This document shows positions 43,993-53,279 of a stretch of DNA of 63,907 nt, one piece after another (the stretch's first letter is position 1; every line of letters starts with the position of its first letter). Source of the DNA: Gemmatimonadota bacterium (GTDB lineage Bacteria; Gemmatimonadota; Gemmatimonadetes; Palauibacterales; Palauibacteraceae). Both the position numbers and the translations under genes were made by a program. Where the stretch lies: NCBI GenBank assembly GCA_022825725.1, contig JAJDWE010000030.1, positions 1 through 63,907 on the forward strand. The letters are read 5' to 3'. Below the pieces are notes generated by a model, which saw only the letters and a program-made list of their open reading frames with translations, was not told where the DNA came from and ran no database searches.

Positions 43993-46329
43993 ATGCCGCG
44001 ACACCCCACCGACGTGGAGCGGGAGAAGGTCGGCCCGCTGACGCTGCGGGCCTGGGGGCTGCTGACCGCGTCCGCGATCTGGGTTCTCTATCTCCTGACG
44101 CTCGCTCCGACGGTCGGGTTCTGGGACGCGTCGGAGTATGTGACGACGGCGCACATCCTCGGGCTCCCCCACCCGCCGGGGAATCCGCTCTTCGTCGTCA
44201 TCGGCCGCGTGTGGGACCTCCTGACCGGGTTCACGGGCCTCCCCGTCGCGCTGCGGATCAACGCGCTCGGCGCCACCCTCTCCGCCGGCGCGAGCTTCTT
44301 CTGGTTCCTGGCCGTCGTCCGCATCGTCGGGCGCTTCCGCGAGAACCGGCACGAGGTGCTCGTCGCCGCGGTCGCCGCCGTGTGGATCGGGGCCACCGCC
44401 TTCACCGTGTGGACCCAGTCGAACCTGAACGAGAAGGTCTATCCCCTCTCGATGTTCGTCGTGGCCCTCGTGAGCTACCTCGCCATGGTCTGGATGGACC
44501 GGGCGGACACCGTGCGCGGCAACCGTCTTCTCCTCCTCATCGCGCTCCTGCTCGGGCTGGGGTGGGCGAACCACACGATGTCGATGCTCCCGGCGCTGGC
44601 GCTGGCCGCCTTCGTGCTGCTGCACCGCTGGCGGGCCGCCCTGAACCCGCGCGTCCTGGGACCCGCCGTGGCGCTCCTCGCCGTGGGCTACTCGCTGCAG
44701 TTCCTCTTCGTCCCCATCCGCTCGGCGCAGAACCCGATCATCGACGAGGCGGACCCCGAGTGTCCCACGCTCCTCTCGGCCGTCACGCCCCGGCGGATCG
44801 ACGACCCCTACGGGAAGAGGAAGCTCGCCGTGGCGTGCGAACCGCTCGCCCTCTCGCTGATCCGCGCCCAGTACGCCCCGACGCCAGTCACGCTCCGCCA
44901 GGCGCCGTTCTCCGCCCAGTACGCGAACTACTGGCAGTACTTCGACTGGCAGTGGGCGCGCTCGCTGCCGCCGGGCGCCCGGGTCGCCGCGAGCATTCTC
45001 TTCCTCTTCCTCGCGCTCGTCGGCCTGTGGACCCACCTGCGGCGCGACCGGAAGACGTTCGTCTACGCGGGCACGCTCTTCTTCACCGTCACGCTGCTGC
45101 TCGTCTACTACCTGAACTTCAGGTACGGCTACTCGATGTACTGGGAGGAGGCGCCGCTCCTCGACGCCCACGAGGTCCGCGAACGCGACTACTTCTTCAT
45201 CATCGGCTTCCAGATGTGGGGGATCTACGCCGGGCTGGGACTCGCCGCCCTGTGGGGACGGTGGACCGCGGCTCCGCGTCGGAGTTCGCCGAAAGCAGCC
45301 GCGGCGCGCGAGCCGGAGCGGATACCGGCGGGGTTCGGCCCCCGGCACCGGAAGGCGGCCGCGCTCCTCGCGCTCGGTCTCATCCCCTTCTTTTTCAACT
45401 TCGCCCGGGCCGACCGGAGCGGGGACCGCGCGGCGCGCAACCTCGCCTACAACATGCTGCAGTCCGTCGAACCCTACGCCGTGCTCTTCACCTACGGCGA
45501 CAACGACACCTTCCCGCTCTGGTATCTGCAGGAGGTGGAGGGGATCCGGCGCGACGTGACGGTGATCGTGCAGTCGTACCTGGGGACGGACTGGTACCAC
45601 CGGCAACTGCGGCGGCTGACGAAGCCGTGCGAACCGGGGGAGTCACCGGAGGATTCTCCGACGACGATCGTGTGCCAGCGGCCGTTCGACGCGGCGACGG
45701 CAGCGGAGCTGTACGCGGAGATGGCCGCGACGCCGCCTACGCGTTCGGCCGTCCCGCCATCCGGTACGGGGATCGATGCCCTCTCGCGGGGACAGTCCAT
45801 ATCCGAGGACTCGACCTATCGGCTTTCCGACTGGATCACGGGTCCGCTGAGGGAAGGCGACGTTCTATCGCCAGCCGATATCCGCGTGTTCCAGATCGCG
45901 CGGCAGTCGCTGGGGGACCGGCCGGTCTACTTCGCGTCCACGGCGAGGCCCCTGTGGGACCGGTGGCAGCTTCAGCCGCACCTCGTCCGGCAGGGGCTCG
46001 CCTTCAAGCTCGCGGACGGGCCGCTCGAGGCATCCGAGGCGCTCGTCGACCTGGGCGAGTACTTCCGGGGTTCGGGGCTGCCGGCGTGGAACGACCGGAT
46101 CCGCACTGGACAACTGCTGGAAGAGGTGTTGCTCGTTGACGACATCCTGGCATGGAGCGAGTGGCCGGATCCGTCCACGAGGTCGAACATCCCCGGCGCC
46201 TACTACTTCGCGCACGTCTCCCAGGGCATCTCCGAGGAGTTGTACGGGAACCTGGAGGCCGCGGAATGGGCCTACCGGCGCGCAAACCACTTCGCGCAAC
46301 TCGGCGGGTCCGCTTCGCCCTCCGACTGA
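43993..46329 (+). CDS. DUF2723 (TMEM260-like) membrane protein, tandem paralogue
   Basis: A 778-aa protein with the same organisation as the gene that ends 5 nt upstream. The signature LAPTVGFWDASEYVTTAHIL, PPGNPLFVVIGR and YGDNDTFPLWYLQEVEGIRR are shared nearly word for word. Divergence is concentrated in the C-terminal soluble part (about 560-720), where an acceptor would bind, suggesting that two related acceptors are served. It converges with the small membrane protein at 46336, 6 nt away. Confidence 0.85.
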   Translation: MPRHPTDVEREKVGPLTLRAWGLLTASAIWVLYLLTLAPTVGFWDASEYVTTAHILGLPHPPGNPLFVVIGRVWDLLTGFTGLPVALRINALGATLSAGASFFWFLAVVRIVGRFRENRHEVLVAAVAAVWIGATAFTVWTQSNLNEKVYPLSMFVVALVSYLAMVWMDRADTVRGNRLLLLIALLLGLGWANHTMSMLPALALAAFVLLHRWRAALNPRVLGPAVALLAVGYSLQFLFVPIRSAQNPIIDEADPECPTLLSAVTPRRIDDPYGKRKLAVACEPLALSLIRAQYAPTPVTLRQAPFSAQYANYWQYFDWQWARSLPPGARVAASILFLFLALVGLWTHLRRDRKTFVYAGTLFFTVTLLLVYYLNFRYGYSMYWEEAPLLDAHEVRERDYFFIIGFQMWGIYAGLGLAALWGRWTAAPRRSSPKAAAAREPERIPAGFGPRHRKAAALLALGLIPFFFNFARADRSGDRAARNLAYNMLQSVEPYAVLFTYGDNDTFPLWYLQEVEGIRRDVTVIVQSYLGTDWYHRQLRRLTKPCEPGESPEDSPTTIVCQRPFDAATAAELYAEMAATPPTRSAVPPSGTGIDALSRGQSISEDSTYRLSDWITGPLREGDVLSPADIRVFQIARQSLGDRPVYFASTARPLWDRWQLQPHLVRQGLAFKLADGPLEASEALVDLGEYFRGSGLPAWNDRIRTGQLLEEVLLVDDILAWSEWPDPSTRSNIPGAYYFAHVSQGISEELYGNLEAAEWAYRRANHFAQLGGSASPSD

Positions 46330-46335
46330 GGCCGC

Positions 46336-46812
46336 CTACATGGGGCGGATGGTGCCCAGCAGGGTGACGATCAGGATGAGTACGCCGTTGATCGAGGCAA
46401 CGATCGCGTTCGTCTTCCGGAAGCGGACGAACGAGGCGCTGTCCTCGTCGGCGTTGGCGGAGGCCTCCGCGGCGCGCGCGAGCCGGCCCGAGTTGGGGAT
46501 CTGGACCGCGACCGCGAGGACGAAGGCGATGAGCCCCAACACCTGCATCTGAAACTGCCAGTGCGGCGTGAGCCGGAAGACGCCGTAGCCGCCGAGTCCG
46601 GCGAGGCCGAAGCCGGCGATCGTGGTCAGCAGCATGCCGAGGAGCCCGGGGCCCCGGAGCAGCCGGTGGCCGGCGCGATAGATGAACGCGATCACGTTCC
46701 GGTCGCCCGTCTTGTTGGCCCGGACGCCGAGGATCGCGAGCGAAAAGGTGACGCCGAACCACAGCGCCAGCCCGACCAGATGCAGAAAGAGCATCACTCC
46801 ACGCATGTCCAT
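46336..46812 (-). CDS. Small integral membrane protein (DUF2269-like)
   Basis: A 158-aa product with four hydrophobic helices: VMLFLHLVGLALWFGVTFSL, LLGMLLTTIAGFGLAGLGGY, MQVLGLIAFVLAVAV and SINGVLILIVTLLGTI. The His of FLHLVGL and of RAGHRLL lie on helices, as in CopD/DUF2269-type proteins that may bind haem or copper. ATG 46806 is an alternative start. It is divergent from the FAD oxidase. Function not assignable. Confidence 0.6.
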   Translation of the reverse strand: MDMRGVMLFLHLVGLALWFGVTFSLAILGVRANKTGDRNVIAFIYRAGHRLLRGPGLLGMLLTTIAGFGLAGLGGYGVFRLTPHWQFQMQVLGLIAFVLAVAVQIPNSGRLARAAEASANADEDSASFVRFRKTNAIVASINGVLILIVTLLGTIRPM

Positions 46813-46919
46813 GCGCGCAAAGTCCGGGCACCGCCGGGACGGGTCAAGAGACCGTCCGCGGGATCGCCGTCCCCCGGACGGCGTTTGACGAACGGCGGGG
46901 CCGGGCGGCAACGTCCGGC

Positions 46920-48317
46920 ATGAGCACGACCGCACCGACGAAACGGACCCCGCTCCCGGCGGCGCTCGAGACCGAACTCGAAGAGGTGTTCGGCGACCGT
47001 TTCACGACGGCCGAGGCGATGCGCCGCCAGCACGGCGAAGGCGAATCGTTCCACGCCAACGAGCCGCCCGACGCGGTCATCTTCCCCGAGTCCACGGCGG
47101 AGGTGTCCGCGGCCGTGCGCGCCTGCCACCGGCACGGCGTCCCGATGATCGGGTTCGGCGCCGGGACCTCGCTCGAAGGGCACGTCGCCGCCCTGCGCGG
47201 GGGGGTGACGATCGCCACGAGCGGCCTCACGCGCCTCATCGACCTCAACCCCGAGGACATGGACTGCCGCGTCGAGGCGGGCATGACGCGCAAGGCGCTC
47301 GAGCAGCACCTGAAGGGGACGGGCCTCTTCTTCCCCATCGATCCGGGTGCCGACGCGAGCCTGGGCGGGATGGCCGCGACCGGCGCCTCGGGGACGACCA
47401 CGGTTCGCTACGGCACGATGCGCGAGAACGTCCTCGGGCTCACCGTCGTGCTCCCGGACGGGACGGTGATCCGGACGGGCGGCCGCGCGAGAAAATCCTC
47501 CGCGGGCTACGACCTCACGCGGCTCTTCCTGGGCTCCGAGGGCACGATCGGCATCATCACGGAGGTCCTGCTCAGGCTGCACGGGATCCCCGAGGCGATC
47601 GCCTCGGCGGTGTGCTCCTTCCCGACGCTGGCCGACGCGGTGGACGCGGTGATCTACACGATCCAGAGCGGGGTGCCGGTCGCGCGCGTCGAACTCCTCG
47701 ACGACGTGCAGATGGACGCGGTGAACCGGTACTCCGACTTCGACTACCCGGTCCGTCCCACGCTCTTCTTCGAGTTCCACGGGACGGCCGCAGGCGTCGA
47801 GGAACAGTCGACCGAGGTGGGTCTCATCGCGAAGGAACTCGGCGGGACGGACTTCGAGTGGGCCACGCGGGCCGAGGAACGATCGCGGCTGTGGGCGGCC
47901 CGGCACGAGGCTTACTACGCGTCGCTCGCCCTCCGTCCGGGAGCCCGGGGGTGGGCGACGGACGTCTGCGTCCCGATCTCCTCGCTCGCCGACTGTCTCC
48001 TGAAGACCCGCGAGGACATCGATGCGGAGGGCCTCCTCGCCCCGATCGTCGCCCACGCGGGAGACGGCAACTTCCACGTCCTCTTCATCATCGATCCGGA
48101 AGATGAGGAGGAGATGGCGCGCGCGAAGCGGGTGAACGCGCGCATGATCGAGCAGGCGATCTCGGTCGGCGGCACCTGCACCGGCGAGCACGGGGTCGGC
48201 TACGGGAAGGTCCCCTACATGCGGGCGCAGCACGGAGATGCAGTGGACGCCATGCGCTCGATCAAGGAGGCGCTCGACCCGAAGGGCCTCATGAACCCCG
48301 GAAAGGTGGTCGCATGA
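46920..48317 (+). CDS. FAD-linked oxidase, D-lactate/glycolate dehydrogenase type
   Basis: A 465-aa flavoenzyme with a PCMH/VAO-type FAD domain: PESTAEVSAAVRACHRHGVP, then GFGAGTSLEGHVAALRGGV, DPGADASLGGMAATGASG and FLGSEGTIGIITEVLLRL. The C-terminal cap carries HAGDGNFH and GEHGVGYGK, binding a 2-hydroxyacid carboxylate. Length and motifs fit cytochrome-linked D-lactate dehydrogenase or the GlcD subunit. No GlcE or GlcF gene adjoins it, which favours the stand-alone D-lactate type. It overlaps the next gene by 4 nt. Confidence 0.9.
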   Translation: MSTTAPTKRTPLPAALETELEEVFGDRFTTAEAMRRQHGEGESFHANEPPDAVIFPESTAEVSAAVRACHRHGVPMIGFGAGTSLEGHVAALRGGVTIATSGLTRLIDLNPEDMDCRVEAGMTRKALEQHLKGTGLFFPIDPGADASLGGMAATGASGTTTVRYGTMRENVLGLTVVLPDGTVIRTGGRARKSSAGYDLTRLFLGSEGTIGIITEVLLRLHGIPEAIASAVCSFPTLADAVDAVIYTIQSGVPVARVELLDDVQMDAVNRYSDFDYPVRPTLFFEFHGTAAGVEEQSTEVGLIAKELGGTDFEWATRAEERSRLWAARHEAYYASLALRPGARGWATDVCVPISSLADCLLKTREDIDAEGLLAPIVAHAGDGNFHVLFIIDPEDEEEMARAKRVNARMIEQAISVGGTCTGEHGVGYGKVPYMRAQHGDAVDAMRSIKEALDPKGLMNPGKVVA

Positions 48318-49846
48318 CGATCCATCGCACCGCGGGTCGCACGGGCGGTCGCGGACGGCGAGCGGCGTGGCTGGCGGCCCTCGCGTTCGCGGCGTGCGCT
48401 TCCCCCGAAGGTTCCCCCGGAAGCGGAGACGCGGCGGTCGGCGCGGAAGGCGTCGCGGACCTCGTCATCCTCGGCGGCCGGGTCATGGACCCGGAGACGC
48501 GCCTCGACGCCGTGCGCAATGTCGCCGTCGCGGATGGACGCGTCACGGCCATCTTGGAGGGGGGCGTCGCGGGACGGGACACGATCGACGCCACCGGCCT
48601 CGTCGTCGCGCCCGGCTTCGTCGACCTGCACGCGCACGGGCAGGACACGGTGAGCGCGAAGCTCCAGGCGCTCGACGGCGTGACGACGGCCCTCGAGATG
48701 GAGCTCGGCGTGTACCCGGTGGCCGAATGGGTCGCCTCCCGCGAGGGGACGGCGCCCATCCACTTCGGGGCGACGGTGAGCCACCCGGGCGCGCGCACGA
48801 AGCTGCTCGCGGGTTTCGATGTCGGCCACTCGGTGATGACGCCGCCGGGCGAAGCCAGCCCCTTCGAGTTCGACGCGGTCTACGGGTCGATCGACGACGA
48901 CGAGATGCTCGAACTGAACGGGCTCATCGCGACGGGCCTGGAGGAGGGCGGGCTCGGCATCGGGTTCGGCATCACGTACACGCCGGGCGCCTCGAGGACG
49001 GAGATCTACCGCGTCTTCCAGCTCGCGGCCGCGCAGGGAGCGCCGGCCTACGTCCACATCCGCGGCGAGAACTCGGGCGGCACGCTGGGGGCCTTCCAGG
49101 AGGTGATCGCGAACGCGCTCGCGACCGGGGCCTCGCTCCACATCGTCCACATGAACTCGAGCGCCGACGAGATGGCGCGCATGACGCTGGAGATGATCCG
49201 CGGGGCGCGCGAGCGCGGGATCGACATCACGACGGAATCCTACCCCTACACCGCGGGCTCGACGCGGATCGAATCGGCCCTCTTCGACCCGTGGGAGGGC
49301 GCCTCCGACGAGGAATACGGTCGCCTGCAGTGGTCGGGGACCCCGGAGCGGCTGAACGCCGCGACCTTCCGGCACTACCGGGATCAGGGCGGCTGGGTCG
49401 TGATCCACGGGAGGAGCGAGGAGACGAACGAGTGGATCGTCGCGCAGCCCGACGTGATCGTGGCGAGCGACGGGATCCCGTACCTGTACCAGGCGATCCA
49501 CCCGCGGGGCGCCGGCACCTATTCGCGGGTGCTGGGATACTACGTGCGCGAGCGCGGGGCGCTGAGCCTGATGGACGCCCTCGCGAAGATGACGATCCTG
49601 CCGGCGCAGCGCGTCGAGGGGTTCGCCCCCGTCATGGCGCGGAAGGGAAGGGTCCAGGTCGGCGCCGACGCGGACATCGTCGTTTTCGACCCGGAGACGA
49701 TCATCGACCGCGCGACCTACGCGGACCCGGCGGCGCCCTCGGAGGGCGTGATGCACCTGCTCGTCGAGGGAACGGCCGTGGTCCGAGACGGCGAGCTTGT
49801 GCCCGGCGCCTACCCGGGACAGGCGATCACGAGCGGCACCCGCTAG
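48314..49846 (+). CDS. Exported amidohydrolase, D-aminoacylase type
   Basis: A 510-aa metal-dependent hydrolase with a lipoprotein-like signal (WLAALAFAAC). The beta-sandwich start VADLVILGGRVMDPETRLDA leads to PGFVDLHAHGQD, the HxH metal site; ITYTPGASRTEIYRVFQLA, HIVHMNSSADEM and VASDGIPYLYQ follow. These match N-acyl-D-amino-acid deacylases, with the metal Cys position not clearly conserved. It starts inside the stop of the D-lactate-type dehydrogenase gene, suggesting joint use of D-configured compounds, perhaps from peptidoglycan (inference). Confidence 0.87.
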   Translation: MTIHRTAGRTGGRGRRAAWLAALAFAACASPEGSPGSGDAAVGAEGVADLVILGGRVMDPETRLDAVRNVAVADGRVTAILEGGVAGRDTIDATGLVVAPGFVDLHAHGQDTVSAKLQALDGVTTALEMELGVYPVAEWVASREGTAPIHFGATVSHPGARTKLLAGFDVGHSVMTPPGEASPFEFDAVYGSIDDDEMLELNGLIATGLEEGGLGIGFGITYTPGASRTEIYRVFQLAAAQGAPAYVHIRGENSGGTLGAFQEVIANALATGASLHIVHMNSSADEMARMTLEMIRGARERGIDITTESYPYTAGSTRIESALFDPWEGASDEEYGRLQWSGTPERLNAATFRHYRDQGGWVVIHGRSEETNEWIVAQPDVIVASDGIPYLYQAIHPRGAGTYSRVLGYYVRERGALSLMDALAKMTILPAQRVEGFAPVMARKGRVQVGADADIVVFDPETIIDRATYADPAAPSEGVMHLLVEGTAVVRDGELVPGAYPGQAITSGTR

Positions 49847-49853
49847 CCGGTGC

Positions 49854-49875
49854 GCAGCCGCGTCGTCGCGGCTGC
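49854..49875. terminator. Perfect 9-bp hairpin between convergent genes
   Basis: GCAGCCGCG (49854-49862), loop TCGT, CGCGGCTGC (49867-49875). It lies between the stops of the amidohydrolase and of argR, so it can serve both strands. There is no T-tract; termination is inferred from position and stem strength. Confidence 0.5.
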
Positions 49876-49887
49876 TCGCGGCGCGGG

Positions 49888-50355
49888 TCAGAGCTTGGCG
49901 AGCGACCTCAGTTCGTCCACGAGCCTGGAACGGGTCTTCGCGTCGCGGCACAGCACGAGGATCGTGTCATCTCCCGCCACCGTCGCGAGGACGCCATCCA
50001 GATCCGCTTCGTCGATGGAGATCGCGACGGCATTGGCGCAGCCGCTCAGCGTGCGAATCGCGAACAGCGCATTGCCCGGGCCGACGTCCAGTGCCAGTTC
50101 GCTGAGTGTCGCCGCCAGCATGCGCTGCGGGCAGGGCGGAGTCGTGTCCCGTCCCGGGCGGTGATATCTCGGTCCGCCGGCGTCGGCCCGCTTCACGATG
50201 CCGAGGCGCCGGAAGTCGCGGGACAGCGTCGTCTGCGTGGTCGGGATCCCCTCGCGCGCGAGCGCCGCCACGAGTTCGATCTGGCTCCGGATCTCCTGGG
50301 TGTCGATGATGTGCAGGATGGCCCGCTCGCGGGTCCTGCGGCGTTCGGGAGTCAT
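49888..50355 (-). CDS. argR: Arginine repressor
   Basis: A 155-aa ArgR. The N-terminal winged helix includes ILHIIDTQEIRSQIELVAAL, then GIPTTQTTLSRDFRRLGIVK, with the recognition helix T-Q-T-T-L-S-R-D. The C-terminal half forms the hexamerising, arginine-binding domain (GNALFAIRTLSGCANAVAIS; GVLATVAGDDTILVLCRD). When arginine is bound it represses arginine biosynthesis. It is the last gene of argG-argH-argR, and an ARG-box promoter stands at the head of that operon, giving a closed autoregulatory loop. Confidence 0.93.
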   Translation of the reverse strand: MTPERRRTRERAILHIIDTQEIRSQIELVAALAREGIPTTQTTLSRDFRRLGIVKRADAGGPRYHRPGRDTTPPCPQRMLAATLSELALDVGPGNALFAIRTLSGCANAVAISIDEADLDGVLATVAGDDTILVLCRDAKTRSRLVDELRSLAKL

Positions 50356-50371
50356 GAGAGCCTCGCGTGGT

Positions 50372-51835
50372 TCATGTAAGCAACGTGTCCAGGAGCCGCT
50401 CCTCGAGGTGAGCGCGCCGGATCGGCGGATCGGTGCGCCCGTCCAGCCAGGCTTCGAGCGCCGTCACCTCGCGGTCCACTTCCTGCAACTGCTCCAGCAC
50501 GCGTCCCGGCGCCGGCCCGCCCGGCGAATCGTGCGCCGCGACGGCGGCCGGCGGACGCAGCACTTCGTGTACGTCGTCGCCCGCGGAAGGACAGCACGTC
50601 CGCAGGGTCTCGAGATCCAGTTCCCATAGTTCCACTCCGCCTTCCTCGGCCAGGCGCACCGCCTCGCCGACCTGGTGGTGCGCCCGCCGGAACGGGACGC
50701 CGTGGCGGACGAGATGGTCGGCGAGTTCGGTGGCGGTCAGCATCCCGCCCCCCAGCGCGGCTTTCATCACGTCCGTCCGGTAGTTAACACCCCGCGCCAC
50801 CGCAATCGCTGCCGCGAGGGACCAGTCCGCCGTGTCGAGCGTGTCGAACAGGCGTTCCTTGTCTTCCTGAAAGTCGCTGTTGAACGTGAGCGGAAGACCT
50901 TTCATCAGCGCGAGCAGCGCCGTCACGTTCCCGATGGCCCGGGCCGACTTCCCGCGCAGGATCTCCGCCGCCTCGGGGTTCTTCTTCTGCGGCATGATGC
51001 TGCTGCCCTGCGCCACGGAGTCGTCGAGTTCGATGAACCTGAACTCCCGCGTCGACCAGAGCACGATCTCGTCCGCCCAGCGTGAGAGATGCACGGAGAG
51101 CATGGCGCAGGCGTAGGCCGCGTCGAGCACGTAGTCGCGGTCGCCCACGATGTGCATGCTGTTGGCGAAGGTGCGGTCGAGCCCGAGCAGCGCGGCGCTG
51201 CGGGCCGGGTCGATGGGGAACGACGTGCCGGCAAGCGCGCCCGCGCCGAGCGGCGACACGCCGGCCAGCCGGTGCGCCGCCCGGAGCCGTTCCGCGTCCG
51301 CGCCGAGCGAGGCCACGTGGGCGAGCAGGTGGTGCGCGAGGCTCACCGGCTGCCCCGGCTGGAGGTGCGTGTAGCCGGGCAGAAAGGTCTCGCGAAACGA
51401 GGCCGCCTGGCCGGTCAGCACGCGCTGCAGGCCGGCGACCCCGGAGAGGATGTCCTCGAGGCGCTCGCGCACGTACAGCCTCAGCGCGACGGCCGTCTGG
51501 TCGTTCCGGCTCCTCGCCGTGTGGAGCCGCTTGCCGGCGTCTCCCACGCGCTCGACGAGCGTGCGTTCGATCCAGGTGTGCACGTCCTCATCCGGCCCCT
51601 CGACCTCGAGTCCCGTCTCCACCTCCCGCAGCATCTCCGACAGGCCGGACAGGATCAGGTCGCTGTCGCTTCCGGCGAGGATCTCCGTCTCGCGCAGCAT
51701 GCGGGCGTGCGCGAGGCTCGCGAGGAGGTCGTGCCGGACAAGCCGGCGGTCGAACGGCAGCGAGTTCGTGAACTCCTGGACCGCCGGATGGACGGGCGCC
51801 GCGAAGCGCCCTCCCCAGAGAGCATCGTCCGGCAT
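50372..51835 (-). CDS. argH: Argininosuccinate lyase
   Basis: A 487-aa enzyme of the fumarase/aspartase superfamily, splitting argininosuccinate into arginine and fumarate. Marks: LWGGRFA at the start, DEDVHTWIERTLVERVG, LHTARSRNDQTAVALRLYVR, LPGYTHLQPGQPVSLAHHLL and the signature loop GSSIMPQKKNPEAAEILRGK. ATG 51835 lies 8 nt after the argG stop. The C-terminal tail after the superfamily core is somewhat longer than usual, Pro/Ala-rich, then helical. Confidence 0.95.
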   Translation of the reverse strand: MPDDALWGGRFAAPVHPAVQEFTNSLPFDRRLVRHDLLASLAHARMLRETEILAGSDSDLILSGLSEMLREVETGLEVEGPDEDVHTWIERTLVERVGDAGKRLHTARSRNDQTAVALRLYVRERLEDILSGVAGLQRVLTGQAASFRETFLPGYTHLQPGQPVSLAHHLLAHVASLGADAERLRAAHRLAGVSPLGAGALAGTSFPIDPARSAALLGLDRTFANSMHIVGDRDYVLDAAYACAMLSVHLSRWADEIVLWSTREFRFIELDDSVAQGSSIMPQKKNPEAAEILRGKSARAIGNVTALLALMKGLPLTFNSDFQEDKERLFDTLDTADWSLAAAIAVARGVNYRTDVMKAALGGGMLTATELADHLVRHGVPFRRAHHQVGEAVRLAEEGGVELWELDLETLRTCCPSAGDDVHEVLRPPAAVAAHDSPGGPAPGRVLEQLQEVDREVTALEAWLDGRTDPPIRRAHLEERLLDTLLT

Positions 51836-51843
51836 CGGACGGT

Positions 51844-53169
51844 TCAGCGCGACCCGGATGCCGCCGCCCGCCCGGGCCGCTGCATCGGCTTCGCCGAGCT
51901 TCGAACGGTCTCGACGGAAGCGGACGCGGCCCAGTCCCGGTCGCCGCTCGCCGCCCTCGCCCGCACCCGCGCGGCGAGACTCGAGGGGAGGCCCCACAGG
52001 CGGACGAACCCGCCCGCATCGGCCTGGTCGTAGACCGAGTCCTCCTCGAACGTGGCGAGGTCCTCCCGGTACAGCGAGTAGCGGGACGTGCGCGCGACGG
52101 GCATCGCGGAACCCTTGAACAGCCGCACGGTCACGTCTCCGGTCGACATGGCGTGCGCCTCGTCCAGGAAGGCGTCGAACGCCGCCCGCAGCGGCGAGAA
52201 CCAGAGACCCTGGTAGACGAGTTCCCCGTACCGGTCCGCGATGCCGCGCTTGAAGCCCGCCGTGTCGCGGTCGAGGGTGAGCGCCTCCAGGTCCGCGAGC
52301 GCGGCGAGGAGGACGGTCCCGGCCGGCGTCTCGTAGACGCCGCGGCTCTTCATGCCGACGAGCCGGTTCTCCACGAGGTCGACCCGCCCCACGCCGTGGG
52401 CGCCGGCCATCTCGTTCAGCCTCTGCACGAGCGTCACGGGATCGAGCGCTTCGCCGTCGAGCGCGACCGGCACCCCGCGTTCGAACGAGATGACAACGTC
52501 CTCCGGCGTGTCCGGCGCCTCGGCCGGGTCCGCCGTGAGTTCGCGCAACTCGTCCGGCGTCGCCGCCATCGGATCCTCGAGGATGCCGCCCTCGAACGAG
52601 GTGTGCCACAGATTCCGGTCGATGCTGTAGAGCTTCCGGGGGCTGCCCGGCACGGGGATGTCCCGTTCCGCGGCATAGGCGAAGGCGTCCTCGCGCGACG
52701 TGATCTCCCATTCGCGCCAGGGGGCGATGACGGTCAGCTCCGGAGCGAGCGCCTGGTAGGCGAGTTCGAAGCGAACCTGGTCGTTGCCCTTTCCGGTGCA
52801 GCCGTGCGCGACGGCGTCGCAGTCGAACTCCCGCGCGACCTCGACCTGGGCGGCCGCGATCACGGGCCGGGCGAGGGAGGTCCCGAGGAGGTAGCGGCCC
52901 TCGTACACGGCCCCCGCCCTGAGCGCCGGGAAGGCGCACTCGGTGAGGAACCGCTCGCGGAGATCGACGACGCGGCAGGCGACGGCTCCCGTCGCCAGCG
53001 CCTTGTCGCGGATCTCGTCGAAGTCTTCCCGCTGCCCGACATCCACCGCGGCCGCGACGACTTCGCAGCCGTAGTTCTCCTTCAGCCAGGTGACCATCAC
53101 CGATGTGTCGAGGCCGCCGGAATACGCCAGGGCGACCCGCTTCACGTTCTTCGTCGTGTCTTTATTCAT
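51844..53169 (-). CDS. argG: Argininosuccinate synthase
   Basis: A 441-aa enzyme joining citrulline and aspartate with ATP. The PP-loop LAYSGGLDTSVMVTWLKE opens the protein; GCTGKGNDQVRFELAY, IAPWREWEITSREDAFAYA and SIDRNLWHTSFEGGILEDP follow. ATG 53169 is used; an upstream in-frame start adds a sequence unlike the family. The last roughly 40 residues are a Ser/Ala/Arg-rich extension beyond the usual end. First gene of the arg operon, behind the promoter at 53230-53258. Confidence 0.95.
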   Translation of the reverse strand: MNKDTTKNVKRVALAYSGGLDTSVMVTWLKENYGCEVVAAAVDVGQREDFDEIRDKALATGAVACRVVDLRERFLTECAFPALRAGAVYEGRYLLGTSLARPVIAAAQVEVAREFDCDAVAHGCTGKGNDQVRFELAYQALAPELTVIAPWREWEITSREDAFAYAAERDIPVPGSPRKLYSIDRNLWHTSFEGGILEDPMAATPDELRELTADPAEAPDTPEDVVISFERGVPVALDGEALDPVTLVQRLNEMAGAHGVGRVDLVENRLVGMKSRGVYETPAGTVLLAALADLEALTLDRDTAGFKRGIADRYGELVYQGLWFSPLRAAFDAFLDEAHAMSTGDVTVRLFKGSAMPVARTSRYSLYREDLATFEEDSVYDQADAGGFVRLWGLPSSLAARVRARAASGDRDWAASASVETVRSSAKPMQRPGRAAASGSR

Positions 53170-53229
53170 GCGTAGATCCCGAGAATGGCAGTGGGGAAAA
53201 TCGGTCAAGAACCGCTCAAGAAGCGGGAG

Positions 53230-53258
53230 ATTATACCGGATGGTGAATAATTATGCAA
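53230..53258 (-). promoter_or_regulatory. sigma70 promoter of argGHR with overlapping ARG box
   Basis: Read on the minus strand: -35 TTGCAT (53258-53253), a 17-nt spacer, and a perfect -10 TATAAT (53235-53230). The spacer and part of the -35 are covered by TGCATAATTATTCA (53257-53244), a one-mismatch copy of the ARG-box consensus TGAAT-N4-ATTCA. A repressor there would block RNA polymerase. The transcript would start about 55 nt before argG. Confidence 0.8.
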
Positions 53259-53279
53259 CCTGCCCGCTACGGTGACGGG

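Noticed and set aside
48215-49951. A 578-codon minus-strand open frame
   Set aside because: Antisense to the amidohydrolase, which has clear metal-site motifs; the opposite frame is Arg/Gly/Val-rich without motifs.
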